Positions 32,907 to 45,001 of a stretch of DNA of 64,000 bases are shown here, piece by piece. The stretch is from contig QCXZ01000075.1 in the NCBI GenBank assembly GCA_025024175.1, positions 8,308,001 through 8,372,000 of the forward strand, given 5' to 3'. The stretch's first letter is position 1; every line of letters begins with the position of its first letter. Under the pieces are notes generated by a model. The model worked only from the letters and a program-made list of their open reading frames with translations, did no database searches and was not told the DNA's origin. This DNA is from Rhyzopertha dominica (lineage: Eukaryota > Arthropoda > Insecta > Coleoptera > Bostrichidae). Position numbers and translations under genes: made by a program.

Positions 32907-34253
32907 TTGTATGTTTTTAACACAGTCCATTCAAGTACATACATTATTTTTTTAAATGAAAACATTTTCGAAATTAATAATAAATAAATAATAAAGTACA
33001 CCTAAATAAATTAATAAACAAATACTTATTTTATTCTATGAATTTCAACAGCCATCATAAAAGTGTTGCTCCAGAATTTTATCACTTGCCTTGCTACATA
33101 CAACCATATTTATGTAATTATCAGGGGACTATGACCACCTATAACAAAAAGGTACTTAATCTATAAAAAATAATCCCTACTTTTTCCTATACTCACATGA
33201 AAATTCTATTTAAATGTACATTTTATTCATTCTCCGCACCTAACAACAAGTAAAGCTAACAAAAATATAGCTGAATCGATTAGAGCTGGCAAGAGAGTAC
33301 GTCACTCCCGTCGAAACCCCAAGGGTCGCTTAACAAAGTGTCTAGAACATTTGAGCATGTGGAAAACCTAAATGAGTTGTTGGGGTTGCCGGCTGCTGCG
33401 GTTACGGCATTATGCGGTTGGTCCCAGATGTATACCACATAAAGTTAATAACTTATGAGGTGACTCCACTCTAACTAAACGCTTAAATTGCATTGAGCCC
33501 ATTAGAATAAATGCCAAAGATGTGATAGTATCTAGAGGGTGTCATGAAGCGTCGTTTAATGTAATAGTTCGGAGATCGATCATGAAATACACATATAAAG
33601 CGATTGATGGGCTTGCATCATAAGAGTAAGTACACCTGGTTATACCGAGATGTCTTTTAAGGCTCCTCCTCCCAAAGATAACTAAGTTAGTACGTAAAAA
33701 AAGCAAAGTGGTTGCACCCAATTCGGGACTATAAACCCAATCATAAATTACTCAGTGAAATTAAGCTTCACTCGCATTATTAGTGCACAAAATTTATTTT
33801 CTAGCTTGTCAAAACGTCAAAAGTAAAACATAAAATTAATGTTTATACTTTATGCGACATCTGTTGAGTTTTTTTAACCATTTAAACACTAACCTCAAAA
33901 TTAAATACATAACCTTCGAGCGTCGGCATCGTGGTGCACTCTGTTAAACAAATACACTGTTTTGTAAAATGGTAGGTGGTGGAGATAGAATAGACAAACA
34001 TTTTGTCAATTTGGTGACACTCTATCCTTTAAGATAAAAAAAGAGAAACTATTTAAAAATACGTCGCTAAAAGAGAAAACATGCGCTTACATTGGCGAAT
34101 TACTTGGTGCAATAGGGAAGTATTTAACTGACCTGACCCGACCTGACCTACATTATTACTCATTTCCGGGTGATAATGCTGTGAAATATTTCAAGAGATT
34201 AAGAGAAAAGTATCTGTGAATGAAGAGAACTAGCCAAATACAAAAAAGTGGTA
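32907..34253. other. Unassigned stretch
   Basis: No coding motif seen. Confidence 0.4.
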
Positions 34254-34522
34254 CTAGGGTTGCCAAGTTTAAAAATTAGATTAGAAGGACGGGGTCGTTT
34301 AAAAAGCAGGACAAATACCAAAAAAGCAGGACATTTTTATTTTCATTTAAAAATATAAAAAAACATAGCGTTTTACATCATATAATCAAACATATAGTAC
34401 AGCAAGTAATAATTAAAATTTACACATCGAACTTAACATTTGGTTTAGTGCTTTAGCAAAACTACAGAAACAAAAACAAAAACGATTATCTCTTATATTT
34501 ATTTGCAATTACTATTCTTATT

Positions 34523-36395
34523 TTAAAAATGTATATTTTTTTCAGATTTAGCAGCTTTTAACAATTGTTTATTTTTAAGTACGTAATTATAGAATTCTTT
34601 ACAGGAAAATGCGAAGTTAGTTTTAATTTGAAGTTCCGCTTTTGTATGATCTACTAGCAATTTGTTGCGATCATCTCTCCAAGATGCTGCGCATAAAGAA
34701 AATACCCTTTCGGTGTCAGCGTTTGAGCCGTATATTGAAAAAACATACTGAATTATTTTCAACATATTTTTATATTCACCATTTTTTAGTATTTGATTCC
34801 ATTTTTCGATCACATATTAATTCAAAAGTGGGTCTGAGCACACAAAACTCTTCGTAAAGATCGTCAAAATTTACATTAATTGATAATTCATTAGCTACTT
34901 TCATAATTTCATCAAATGTTAACATTGCATTTAGAGAAAATATATCAAGTTTCGACAGAAAGTTATTTTCAGAAAAATCAAATTTAGATTCCAGATAAGC
35001 AGAAAAAAATTCGTAAAATTTCAAAAACGATTCTTTAATTCGTTTTTTATCATTTTGAAGAAGTCGCTGTAAAATATTGCTTGCACAAAATCCAAAAAAA
35101 TTGTCGTTAATCCGTTGATGAAACTTATTTTTAAGAACTTATAGAATGTGAAAAACGTCGAAACATAAAATGTCCGTTTTTTCAAGTTTTTGCTCTGTAT
35201 CGTAAATAGTTTTTAAAGCATTCTGAAAAAAGCTTAAATAACATTCAGTTATATCCACCACTACTTCATTTTCAGAAAAGTAAGCTCTTAGTGCCACTGG
35301 TATATTCTCTCCAAGCGATAGAAAGTAACTTTTAATTGCTGGAAAGACTGTAAGGATTCTTTCGATGGCAGGATACAGCGAAAGCCATCTTGTTGGCACG
35401 TGTCGTAAGATAACTTTGTATTGCATATCTACAAAATCAAAGAATTCATTCAGTTCTTTAACACGTTTCGCTTGCGATGAGAAATGACTATAAATTTTCA
35501 ATACTAATGTTTCGATATCAAATATACACTTAGACAACGCATTCTTCAAAGCATTGTTTACCATATGTGCTGGGCATCCCACCGCAATTATATTGGAATT
35601 TTCTGCCAAAAGTAACTGATATGCTGAATGAAAACGTCCAAAATTGACACTAGCATTACCTGCTGAATAGCAAGTCACATTCTGCAACGACAGATTCGAA
35701 CTTTCAATTCGGTTTTTTAAATTGGAAAAGATTGCATTGGCCGTCTCGTTTGGATCCTCGAAAAAATCTAGGAGGCATAACTTTATACCGTCTGTAGGAA
35801 CATAGTATCTAATGAGTACTGGATATAGTTTTGCACTACCATGATTAGAAGCGTCTGTTGCGATTCCAAAATATGTACCTTTACTAAGTTCTTCCAGGGT
35901 AGGTTGTATGGAAAAAGGACCAAGAACATTGAAGGCTATTGAACTAGACTTTGTGCGCCCTAATCGAAGTTTTGTTGCAATTTTTGAGTCTGTGTATATT
36001 GTAGATGCTAGTTGTACAGTGCAGTCAAGTGAACTGTACGATTGAGAATGTTTTACGATATGATAAGCATTTGTGATTTCTGCGGCCATTATTTTTTCCT
36101 GTTCAGAATCTAACATATTGTGTGACAAAAATGACCGTAACGTTGTGTTTTGTTTTACAGTCAGTTCATGTTTTTTGTGCTCGGTACTCTCTGCATGGCG
36201 TTTTATATCTGACAGTCCTCCGTAAATAAATGAAAAAGACTTTTTACATAAAACGCAATATGCCCTTGTGCAACTTTCTTCTCTAAGCCAAGATAAAGTA
36301 GTTTCCCACTCCTTTCTATATTTGCTTAGTCGTTTAACTTTTTTCGGTGGGGTTTGTGGTTCATCTGAATCCAAAACAGCGCAAACGTTATCCAT
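34523..36395 (-). pseudogene. hAT transposase with BED zinc finger; one stop and one frameshift
   Basis: The start at 36395 opens a 418-codon frame. A BED-type finger has C47, C50, H67 and H73, after a Lys-rich stretch and the aromatic W30/W36. TYFGIATDASNHGS holds the first catalytic Asp (D181). CYSAGNASVNFG is the second acidic region, where related proteins have ADNA; here it is Gly (G246). CPAHMVNNALKNA is the conserved CxxH stretch. TRWLSLYPAIERIL follows. After a single TAA (35139-35141) the same frame continues into 34776-35024, and a shift near 34800 leads to 34523-34813 with the dimerisation motif YGSNADTERVFS and KTNF. It binds TIRs and moves the element by cut and paste when intact. 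Confidence 0.9.
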
Positions 36396-36900
36396 AATTA
36401 TTTTTTTCTACAAACATATCCAATTTAACCTCAATATAATTTGTTCTTGTAGATGATTTAAAGACTTACCCAATTTGAATTTAAAGAAAAATAAACTTTT
36501 CACTTCCACGCGCACCTATTATTCTTTACTCTTTCCTTACTTGCTGCTTGCTATTACACACTATATAGTATTTTACTAAACACTCGTCCAGAGTGTGGTA
36601 TGTTCGATTCAGTTTCAGGCTGCATAACCTACGATCACTTCACTTGTCTACTGCCTACCAGCCTACTACAGAACATACTGTCTACTACCTACGCCTATTG
36701 CACACGAAGGCGATAGTTAAAGCCTACACTCTGAATGTAGCTGTAAGCAGTAGCCACTAGTCGTGTATCACGGACACGGGTCACCAACGAGCCGTGAGCT
36801 GCTTGCCGGCTAACTACTTTTTATTTAATTTAAAACGCTGACTTTTAAGTCTTGAATGCCTATTTCTCATTTTCGATTTGTTTTGTCAGAAATTATAAAA
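36396..36900 (-). promoter_or_regulatory. Upstream region of the hAT transposase gene
   Basis: About 500 bases between the start codon and the right subterminal motifs. No clear TATA box was picked out; presumably it contains the promoter because of its position only. Confidence 0.3.
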
Positions 36901-37002
36901 TGCAGGACATTAAGCGTCCTACATATGCCTTGCACAGGACGCTCAAATTTAATGTCAAAATGCAGGATGTCCTGTGAAATCCAGGACACTTGGCAACCCT
37001 AG

Positions 37003-37488
37003 GTACTGCAGCGTGTAGTGATGTCAGCGCTGCTGGGAATGCGGGAACAGTCGGTTGGTCGGTTTTGTGACGGCTTACGCCCAAAAGAAAATTGTGCCTT
37101 TTGCTACGTTAGCAGGGTTAGTTATGGCAGAATGGGCGATTTAGCGAAAATAGGGCGATTTGTTTTTCAATTTTGTGCGTATTATTTAAAAAAAAAACGC
37201 AAAGCGCAAATTGGATGATTTTATAAGAATGTCTTGTTTGCATTATGTATTTACATTGGGTTTGATATAAAAGATGTTTTTCAGTTTGTGGGCCTATACG
37301 TTCGTCGTCGAGTGTTGGTCGGATTCACGCACGCCCCATGTATAGGGTATTTTGTTCCATACAGATGCCAACTTCATACTGTTTAGGTGAGAAGGGCAAG
37401 TGGTTTGACAAATGACAGTTGACATGCCGCGCGAATGTAAAGTGGTATTATTATTTACTCAAACACACGTAACAACACCACTTAACAA
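37003..37488. other. Unassigned stretch
   Basis: Nothing recognised between the two hAT elements. Confidence 0.4.
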
Positions 37489-38200
37489 TGGGGAAATTGT
37501 CTAAATATATCAAAAACCACAAAAAAGAATGGAACCTGTTGATGATAGTGGTGTTTTAATGTATTAATTAGCAAGGTTAACTACCAACCAAAACAGCGCC
37601 AATTACTGCAGGCTTTATTCCACAGAGCTACGATCTCGTAGAAATTACCTACTACGCCATATAGAAACGCAACGCATTGCAGGGGCAAAGAATATCACTG
37701 AATAAAATCAATCTCACTCAATTTGGTAATTATTGCCTTTACTTGATATTTTCGCTTGATTCGTTATTATAATACTTGCAGGTGTCCAACTCTATAAAAA
37801 AAAACAAAGAAATCATTTCAGCTGCACCCCTCAGTGCAAAATGTTGATCATTTATCAAAAATTTTAAACGGATTTGCTTGTGACCGCCAATCATCTTCAG
37901 CTTCCCAAGCAAGAGGATATTCTCATCTTCATCGACCAAAATGCTCTGCCATAACAAAGGGTGTTATAGCACCATTATCAATTGAAAATTTCATCCAAGA
38001 TATGGGAGATTCTTTATCTTGCATAATAATCGATGAGTCCACAGATGTCAGCATAGATAAGTTTCTGTTGTTGCTATTGATGTGTGGTGAACTCAATTCA
38101 TTGTATACATTATTAAAAAAAACTTGCGGCTAGATAATTTGGTATTGGTAAAATGTATTTGCCATAGCTTGCAGTTCAACAGCTTCAAAAGTTTTTCAGN
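37489..38200 (+). pseudogene. hAT fossil A, N-terminal half (DESTDVS family)
   Basis: Begins MGKLSKYIKNHKKEW at 37489, the usual start of this family, then a disrupted zinc-finger region. The frame 37834-38133 reads NVDHLSKILNGFACD, HLHRPKCSAITKGVIAPLS and SCIIIDESTDVSIDKFL, where DESTDVS holds the first catalytic Asp. Another frame continues with LVLVKCICHSLQF, the C-x-CxxH stretch. The C-terminal half of this family type is found at 40221-41010, so the copy may be split by fossil B. Confidence 0.75.
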
Positions 38201-38229
38201 TGAGGTTGATTTCCTTTATCGGTACTATA

Positions 38230-39880
38230 AACATAAGCCAATACACTTGCTTTATTGTTATTTCAGACAAATACCTCCTGTGAAGATTTGCCGGCAGTTT
38301 CACAACAAGATTTCGATAAACTTGTAGACCGGGCGTGTCGAAGGTAACTTTTTTGATGATGAAGCCACCCAGACTTTTTTCAAAAACCTGAACCGTCGAC
38401 TACCAGTGCCAAAGAAAGATGCACTTAGAAATAAAGTACTGATCAATTTAAATTAACAAAAGCAAAAGTTGCGAGCGTTCTCCAGTTAACCAAATCTAAA
38501 ATCCTTACTGTGGATGGTTGGACATTTATGGGAAGCAAGTCCTATTATGGAATAATGACGCATTTTGTTAGTGACAGATTTTGTAGCTTCCGGTGGCAAG
38601 CATACTGAAAAGAATATTGCCGAAATATTTCATACAGTGATATAATACCAAATGGAAATTCAACAAAAAAATTAAGGCATTACAGTAGATAGTGTATGAC
38701 CTTTATGGAATAATTGAAGATTTTACTGAATAAGGACAACATTACTTTCGATCCTGACCAGCAGCATTTCCGATATTTTGCTCATATTCTCAACCTGGGG
38801 GTTCAAGATAGCTTAAATTTTTAAGAATTAAGTGTATGATAGAAATGATGATGATGATGATGAAGACCAAGATAACGAAGTTTAAAATGAGGCGTTTTGC
38901 CATGGCAACTGTGACACATGTTGTGAAATACAAATATAAAATATAAATATAAAATTTACCTCGCCAATAATTGATGTTTTCACGAAGTGGAACAGTACAC
39001 ACGATATGTTAAAGACTGCGCTCTACTTGAGGTACGCATTAGGCATGCTTTAAAAGAATTACGATGAACTATCTCACTTTAAACTTTTTAACAAAGAGTG
39101 GCTTATTATTGAGAAGGTTGGTAAATTTCTGGAAAACTTTAAATCGGTATCCACATTGTTAGGTGGAGACAAAAATGCTACACTAATGTTAGTAATCGTT
39201 GTGTTCAATATTTTGTTGGATAACATAGACAAACAAATACTGGAACTAGACAAAAACGACATAGGTGAATGAAAGAATAGGACAGATGCCCTAAGTGCCA
39301 TCTTGACAAAGATGAATGTTTGCTTCTCGCCTTTCAAGCTAGGGGCGATAAAATGCTTATTAAACACTATTCAAAAATAAATTGGGTCTACTGCGCAGCA
39401 CTGATTTTAGATCCAAGACATAAAACTGATACATTCAAAATGACAAAGTGGGGAGAGAAATGGAAACACAGAGCATAAGATATTACGACAAATATCACAA
39501 CGAGGAAACTCAACTTCCTGAAATGCAACATGAGCTTTTTCCAATAAACGCCGAAAATTCGGATTTGAGTGTATTAGGAACTGATGAAATTAATTTAGAC
39601 GCGCTCTATGAGCATAAGGTAGTAAAAATGTGACTTGGAAGCAAGAATTTACGGCGTATTCGACTGCCCCGTGGACGCATAAAGATTGTGATGTTTTAAA
39701 TTGGTGGAAGACGCACGAGAAAACACCCAAATTTAATAGTAATAGCAAACGACGTTTTCAGTGTTACCGGAACGTCCGCGCCCGCAGAACGATTATTTTC
39801 TGGAGCAGGGTTAATCATCTGAAAGCATAGAACTTGTCTTGCACAAACGAAAAATTCATACACCAACTTAAGATGTAATT
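38230..39880 (+). pseudogene. hAT fossil B, second hAT family
   Basis: Scattered frames read, in order, SCEDLPAVSQQDFDKLV, KILTVDGWTFMGSKSYYGI (first catalytic Asp in TVDGWT), FRYFAHILNLGVQDSL, an acidic low-complexity part from a GAT repeat (38845-38865), EWLIIEKVGKFLENFKSVST and LLGGDKNATLMLV, LILDPRHKTDTF, then DVLNWWKTHEKTPKFNS and VFSVTGTSAPAERLFSGAG. These cover the whole hAT transposase to the dimerisation motif. Stops and frameshifts are many. TIRs and duplications were not found. Confidence 0.8.
38845..38865. repeat. GAT trinucleotide run
   Basis: A short (GAT)n/(ATG)n microsatellite within the decayed hAT B coding sequence, probably an expanded acidic stretch. Confidence 0.7.
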
Positions 39881-40220
39881 TATGTTTCCTTTATTGCTAA
39901 ACCAAGAATTTTATTTGTGTTACTTTATTTTGCGTAAGTAATACAATTTTACGATATGGTGGGTTCACCAGTTTGTGTTACAGAAAAAATAATACCTAAT
40001 AAATGGAAAGTTTTGTTTAGTGTTAGGTGGTCGAGCTCTATTTAATTATTCCTAGTTTGAAATGTGAAAACGAGCATTAGGTTCGTATCAAAAATGAATA
40101 CGAGAGTGCCATAATAACATTTTTGTCCTAATCTGAGTAGGTAGCTATAGGTATGACATTTTCAAGTTAATGAACTGAACCGAGAGTTTCGACCGAACTT
40201 TAACAACTTTAGTATGGTCT

Positions 40221-41010
40221 TTGTGTAGGCAAATTGTAAAGCTTGAAATCATTCATCATTTGAACAACAACATAGAGTTGTTAGAGAATTCTTTAAAATA
40301 TGAGTGCAACTCTTTAAGTGTCGAGCATTGTGACTTGGGTTATTATTTTAATCTCGAATTTGAAGCAACTAATTTATCAAAAGAACAAGAAAGAGCACTT
40401 AAGATTAAATGTGTTGAATTTATTAAAGCTCTGCTTCTGCAACTTATTCAGCGAATACCTAGCCATTTAGAGGTTCTTGCAAAAGTTAGATATTTTAGTC
40501 CGCAGGTTATATTAAACCATAAAAGACCAATGTTTTCTGAGCTACCACTACAGTTTGCTAATAAAGATAGTATTGGTGATATTGAAATTCAATATAGAAA
40601 TATTCTTTCTGTAAACTGGTAAGAAATTTTTGATGGGAAAATTCCTGAAGATCCCATTATATTTTGGAAAAAGCTGTATGTCTCAAAAATGCTGCAGGAG
40701 ATTTTCTATTCAAAGAATTGAGCTTCTTTGCTTTCACAATGCTGTCCCTTCCAACTTCAAATGCATTTGTAGAAAGATCTTTTTCTATAATGAACATAAT
40801 TAAAAGCAAAATCCGCAATAAAATGCTTGTGCAATTACTAAATTCCATCATGATAATCAGGTCAACTTTTTTGCCAGCAATATTTGTTGCAAAGACTTTA
40901 TACTTTCACAAAATATGTTAGCTAGATTTACATCTACTATCAATGACTCCAAATCTGTAGAAACTGGAGCAGAAAATGAGTTAGAAGATAATGCTGTTGA
41001 ACTGTTGTAA
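40221..41010 (+). pseudogene. hAT fossil A, C-terminal half
   Basis: The frame 40221-40622 reads FNLEFEATNLSKEQERALKI, KCVEFIKALLLQLIQRIP, RYFSPQVILNHKRPMFSELP and IEIQYRNILSVNW. After a TAA the frame 40664-40921 gives NAAGDFLFKEL and then LSLPTSNAFVERSFSIMN with KSKIRNKMLVQLLNSIMIIR, the dimerisation domain of the DESTDVS-type hAT. The style matches the N-terminal half at 37489-38200, which lacks this part. Confidence 0.8.
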
Positions 41011-42371
41011 TTAATGGAAGTGTTGATGTAGTTATTATATCAATAAATAAAACATGTTCCGCAATTTTGATTTATACATTTATTTACATATTTACTATGA
41101 AGGAGGTAGGTGTTTGTATCTAGAATAAAGAAAATCTGTGAGTTGCGATTTTACATTGATTTTCGCGACAACTAGCGTTGAAGTTTGCGACACCAGATAA
41201 AAATATCTGGCCACACTGACCGAGATTCTCAGGATATCAGTCTCATTCTCGATGTAAATGTGGGTTATGTGGCACGGTCGAGACGAGACCGATACCATTC
41301 TCGGTCTCGTCAGAAGCATTAATACTAAATGAATGACTAATTCTCTGACCACACCAAATTGTATACAGCGAAGTGGCAGAAGTGGACAACTGGGATTAAA
41401 TGAGATTCCATTCTACTAAAAGATGCTACATTCAGCATCGACTTAAAGGCTTGTTACCCAACACTTCATAAAAGCTAACCCCCTCCAATTACATGAGATA
41501 CGCAGCTATTCATTTAGCGTCGTTTCCTGTTCGACGTTGTTTCCGGTTCCACAGGTGTACAAGCGCGCCTGCATTGAGCGTATTTGTTCTCTCATTCCGT
41601 GCAGGTTTATTGTCTCTATTAATGTTCCATCCTGTCGGCAATATGTGGAGTGCTAAAATGCAGTTAGGTGTAGAGCCTGTTATAGATCAAAAGCCCTGTG
41701 AACACGGCGCAATTGAGGCGTTACGTACAATTGGACTTGATGGGCGTTTAAACTAAAATTGCATTTTCTTTGCATAAAGCGTAGGCGGCCGTTACGCGAG
41801 ATATATTGCTACATGATTAATGACGTGGCTGACTTGATATACATACAAGCGTTTTAATTTAGAAGCACAACGGAGATACGAATACCGAGTAGATTTGTCA
41901 ATATGAAGCACGTTTATTTTGACTCATAGTAAAAAAGTACAACACTGTACAAGAAAAATAAAGAGCTGAAAACTACAACCACGACCGAACGTACGCAGTT
42001 TTTCATATAACTTACAGGGTACATATTAATCATGTGTGTCTGTTTTCATCATAACACACCCGTGAGCACAGCGCAAAAGCTGACATAAGTGCCTTAATAT
42101 AGTACCACTACAATTTCGTCAAATATTTTACGTTAACAGGCTCATGTTATTTTGACTTTTCTTTATATATTCCTTCTCATTACACTCCGCATTATCCGAG
42201 TCACTCTTTGGAAACAATTGTTGCGGCAAGCGTAAATTCCGCTTTATCCCAGCTGTGAATTCTATGTATGTTGTACATGCATACATTTTACAGGTCCAGA
42301 CAGACATTTTTTTGTGCATCTGGTACATACGTGAAAGTTCCACAGTATAGTCAAATTCGCTTTTTCTAAAG
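41011..42371. other. Unassigned stretch
   Basis: An 87-codon frame (41493-41756) has no known motif. The left TIR expected for the following Tigger element was not found here. Confidence 0.4.
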
Positions 42372-43819
42372 ATGTCGCAAAAACGAAAAAGAACTGTGAT
42401 CACTATGCACGAAACATTAAAACCACTCGAAAAACTCGATGGTGGACAATCCATTAAAGTTTTACGATGTTGGGGAAGTGACNGCTGGTGACTGGTAGAC
42501 AAATAGGATGAAGATTAAGCAGTAGTGCAGTAAACAAGTGTGTCTAACTTCGAATAGAAAAACAATGAAAACTACTGTTTTTTTATAATGTCAGTGTATT
42601 GTTTTTATGATTTACTGGCCCATTCTACAAGCAAAAGCACTAGCACTGAGCTAGCATTTTCCCGACGCCAAGACATTTAGTGCAAGTTCTAGATGGAAGA
42701 AAAGGTATGGGATAATTTAATAAATTCATTGAAGACGAGGGTTACACACTTGATCAAATTTGTAATTGTGACGAAAGCGGACTAAACTACAAAATGTTGC
42801 CTTCGAAAACACTGGCAAAGAAAGAGTAACAATACTAGCATTCTGTAACGCTTCAGAAACCCACAGACTGTCCGTAACACTAATTGGGAATCACGACAAC
42901 CAAGGGCCTTAAAAATATTACCCCTGGGGCTTGGATGGATGCGGCCTCATTGAAAACCTGGTTTTTCAAAGAACTTGTTCCAAGTAAGAAACAGTTTCTC
43001 AGGAAAAGAAACTTCTAAATCAAGCAATTTTGTTTGTGTATAATGCACCATCCCATCCAACTTTACCGCCCAGTGTTACTAGCCTTATTCAGCCAATGGA
43101 TCCAACGTTCTAGAAACATTAAAAAAGAATTACCGACGTCTTTTCCTTGAACATCTTTCGGAGCAATCAGTAGACGATGACCCTTTAACTTCCTTGAAGA
43201 AAATAAATTTGAGAAACGTCGGGTACTGGGTTAGCGAAGGCTTGGAACTTGGTCGCAAGCTCAATATTAAAAAACTCATGGTTCAATATGATCAACCCCA
43301 CAAACTCTTTGATTTAGATGATAAATCTGACGTTGAGTCAGACGATGAGGTGCCATTGTCCGAATTGGGCCAGACATTGGGACTTGAACAAGAAACCAGC
43401 TTACACGTTTGTTAAAGAAATTGGACGGTACGGAAGAAATCTCTGAAGCCGATGTAGAGCAATGGATTGCTAATGACGATAAGCAACGGGAACTTAGTGA
43501 CGCTGACATCGTTAGTCTTACTAGGGAAGGAAGGAAACAAAATAGGAAATTGGTGGAGATTCATTCTGCTGCATGTTTTTGTATAGGTAACTCTGATGAA
43601 TCGAATGAAGAGGAACCGCCACTCCGCATATCTCATGAACATGACAGCTCTGCACTGGAAACTGCTTTAAATTATGTTGAGCGACAACCAAAATCGAGCG
43701 CCGCCGACATGCTACTGATAAAACGTTGGAGGAATATAGCGGCACGAAAAGAATTCAACAATTGGAAACAAATGTATATTAATGATTTTTTTACTCCTGT
43801 AAACCGTAATGTGCAATAA
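42372..43819 (+). pseudogene. Tigger/pogo (jerky-like) transposase
   Basis: N-terminus MSQKRKRTVITMHETLKPLE with LDGGQSIKVLRCWG is the CENP-B-type HTH. A large deletion follows to SRWKKRYGI. The DDE domain reads GYTLDQICNCDESGLNYKML (first Asp), RVTILAFCNASETHRLSV, AWMDAASLKTWFFKELVPS and VYNAPSHP, where Tyr stands at the second catalytic Asp (family LDNAPAHP). Then LFLEHLSEQSVDDDPLTSLK, and a long open acidic C-terminus at 43409-43819 with EISEADVEQWIANDD. Stops and frameshifts lie throughout the N-terminal two thirds. Domesticated jerky proteins exist, but this copy is dead. Confidence 0.85.
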
Positions 43820-43922
43820 AGAACGTGTTTCCTATGCATTTTCACTTTTTCAGATTATCCGAGTTTTTTATTTTCCGAGGTAGCAACAGCCCATATTACC
43901 TAGGTTAATCGAGGTTTTACTG
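42372..43922 (+). mobile_element. Tigger/pogo-type DNA transposon, decayed
   Basis: The right terminus is the inverse of CAGTAAAACCTCGATTAACC, the Tigger-type TIR, ending at 43922 before TA (43923-43924). The transposase pseudogene fills 42372-43819. The left TIR is missing or unreadable, so the start given is that of the coding part. Confidence 0.8.
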
Positions 43923-43924
43923 TA

Positions 43925-44566
43925 CTTGTTTGTTTAATCTACAATTCTGATACTTCCGAGTTTTCCGAATTATATGTGTATAAAGAGACCCAGCAGCTTT
44001 AAAGAAACAAAAACAGAATGCACCCATTATCGAAACTTTTCTAAATAATGTATGGGTGAAGCACACCGCAAGTACTCATTCACTTGATGGACAAACACGG
44101 CGTCAAACGAAATACGACTACCAAACACTGTCATAAAACTAGATATATTTCTTGCAATGGGTTTCATCCGTTCCGGCAAAAAGGCACCATTTGTGTTTGT
44201 CATCGAAAGCAACGAACATTCGTTACTGTGGAAATGGTCCGCGTTTTTCTACGTTCGAATACAACAACAAATCACTGACAGATCGACCTTTTCGATCGAA
44301 CAAAGGAAGTTTCGGACACGCCGGGCGTCAATTACTGTTGATGCATTACGGAAGTTGGATACATCGGCGCAGTTGCCAAATATGCAGACCCTTTTTAACC
44401 TCTATGCTGCTCTTTTAAGCAGCACTTATAGAAACTTAACGTCCCTTAACGTCTAATAAAATGGCATCAGGACATTTCATGGGTGTAAGCGTGTTTCACC
44501 TAGAAATAGTGGTGCAACGGAATAAAGGTCTATACCGCAAACCGGAATAACTTTGTGACTTAGGAA
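43925..44566. other. Unassigned stretch
   Basis: Several overlapping frames (for example 44157-44456) without recognisable motifs. Confidence 0.4.
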
Positions 44567-44569
44567 TTA

Positions 44570-44586
44570 CTTTGGGACACCCTGCA
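44570..44586. repeat. Terminal-repeat-like CTTTGGGACACCCTGCA
   Basis: The inverse begins CAGGGTGTCCCAAAG, an end sequence common to Tc1/mariner-like insect elements. The partner end was not found, so the element is not delimited. Confidence 0.4.
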
Positions 44587-44752
44587 CTTTTATTCACATG
44601 TCACATTGTAAAAATCGTTAATCTGAAACGGCGACAAATTTTTGTACTCAATCTTCTAAATAAGATAGTAATCGTCTTGTATTTGGCATCAAATATACCA
44701 AATATAAAAAAACTCTGTGGAATAAGCTATAAGAATAATAAGAAAAGTCACT

Positions 44753-44971
44753 TTGTGGACACCTCGTTGCTTTATCTGCATTGGTTTTCCAGTTACAGCT
44801 GAAGATTTAAAAGTATACGTTAAGAATTACTTGGATAGGCAGAGAAGAAAAGTTTCTTGTTTTCAAAACAATTATCCAGCTTCTGATTGGATGGCTCAGG
44901 CCAGACCTTACTCAAAGATTGTACCAAAATTTTTCAACAAAATGGTGATATTTTATTTAATAAACAAGTGA
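44753..44971 (+). pseudogene. Tigger/pogo transposase N-terminal fragment
   Basis: Reads GFPVTAEDLKVYVKNYLDRQ followed by FQNNYPASDWMAQARPYSKI. This is the second helix-turn-helix (CENP-B DNA-binding) of insect pogo/Tigger transposases, family style GFPxTxxDLRxxVKxYLD. The preceding 150 bases may be the first HTH in other frames. No catalytic part follows. Confidence 0.7.
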
Positions 44972-44989
44972 AACAACATTGAATTAAGC

Positions 44990-45001
44990 TAATATGTAAT
45001 T
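44990..45001. repeat. 12-bp target duplication, left copy (TAATATGTAATT)
   Basis: Identical to 45126-45137; flanks the mini-element. Confidence 0.9.

Larger units (their letters stand above)
34254..37002 (-). mobile_element. Nearly complete hAT transposon (2.75 kb)
   Basis: Terminal inverted repeats CTAGGGTTGCCAAGT at 34254-34268 and inverted at 36988-37002. A GGTACT is seen on both sides but a clean 8-bp duplication is not. Motifs GCAGGAC / CAGGAC recur near both ends (34306, 34326 on the left; 36902, 36935, 36962, 36982 on the right), as expected for subterminal binding sites. The transposase gene occupies 34523-36395 on the minus strand, with 36396-36900 as its upstream region. Confidence 0.9.

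Noticed and set aside
36893..37084. Minus-strand open frame at the hAT right end
   Set aside because: Lies across the TIR and subterminal repeats of the hAT element.
43276..43745. Minus-strand open frames over the Tigger C-terminus
   Set aside because: Shadows of the long plus-strand acidic frame.
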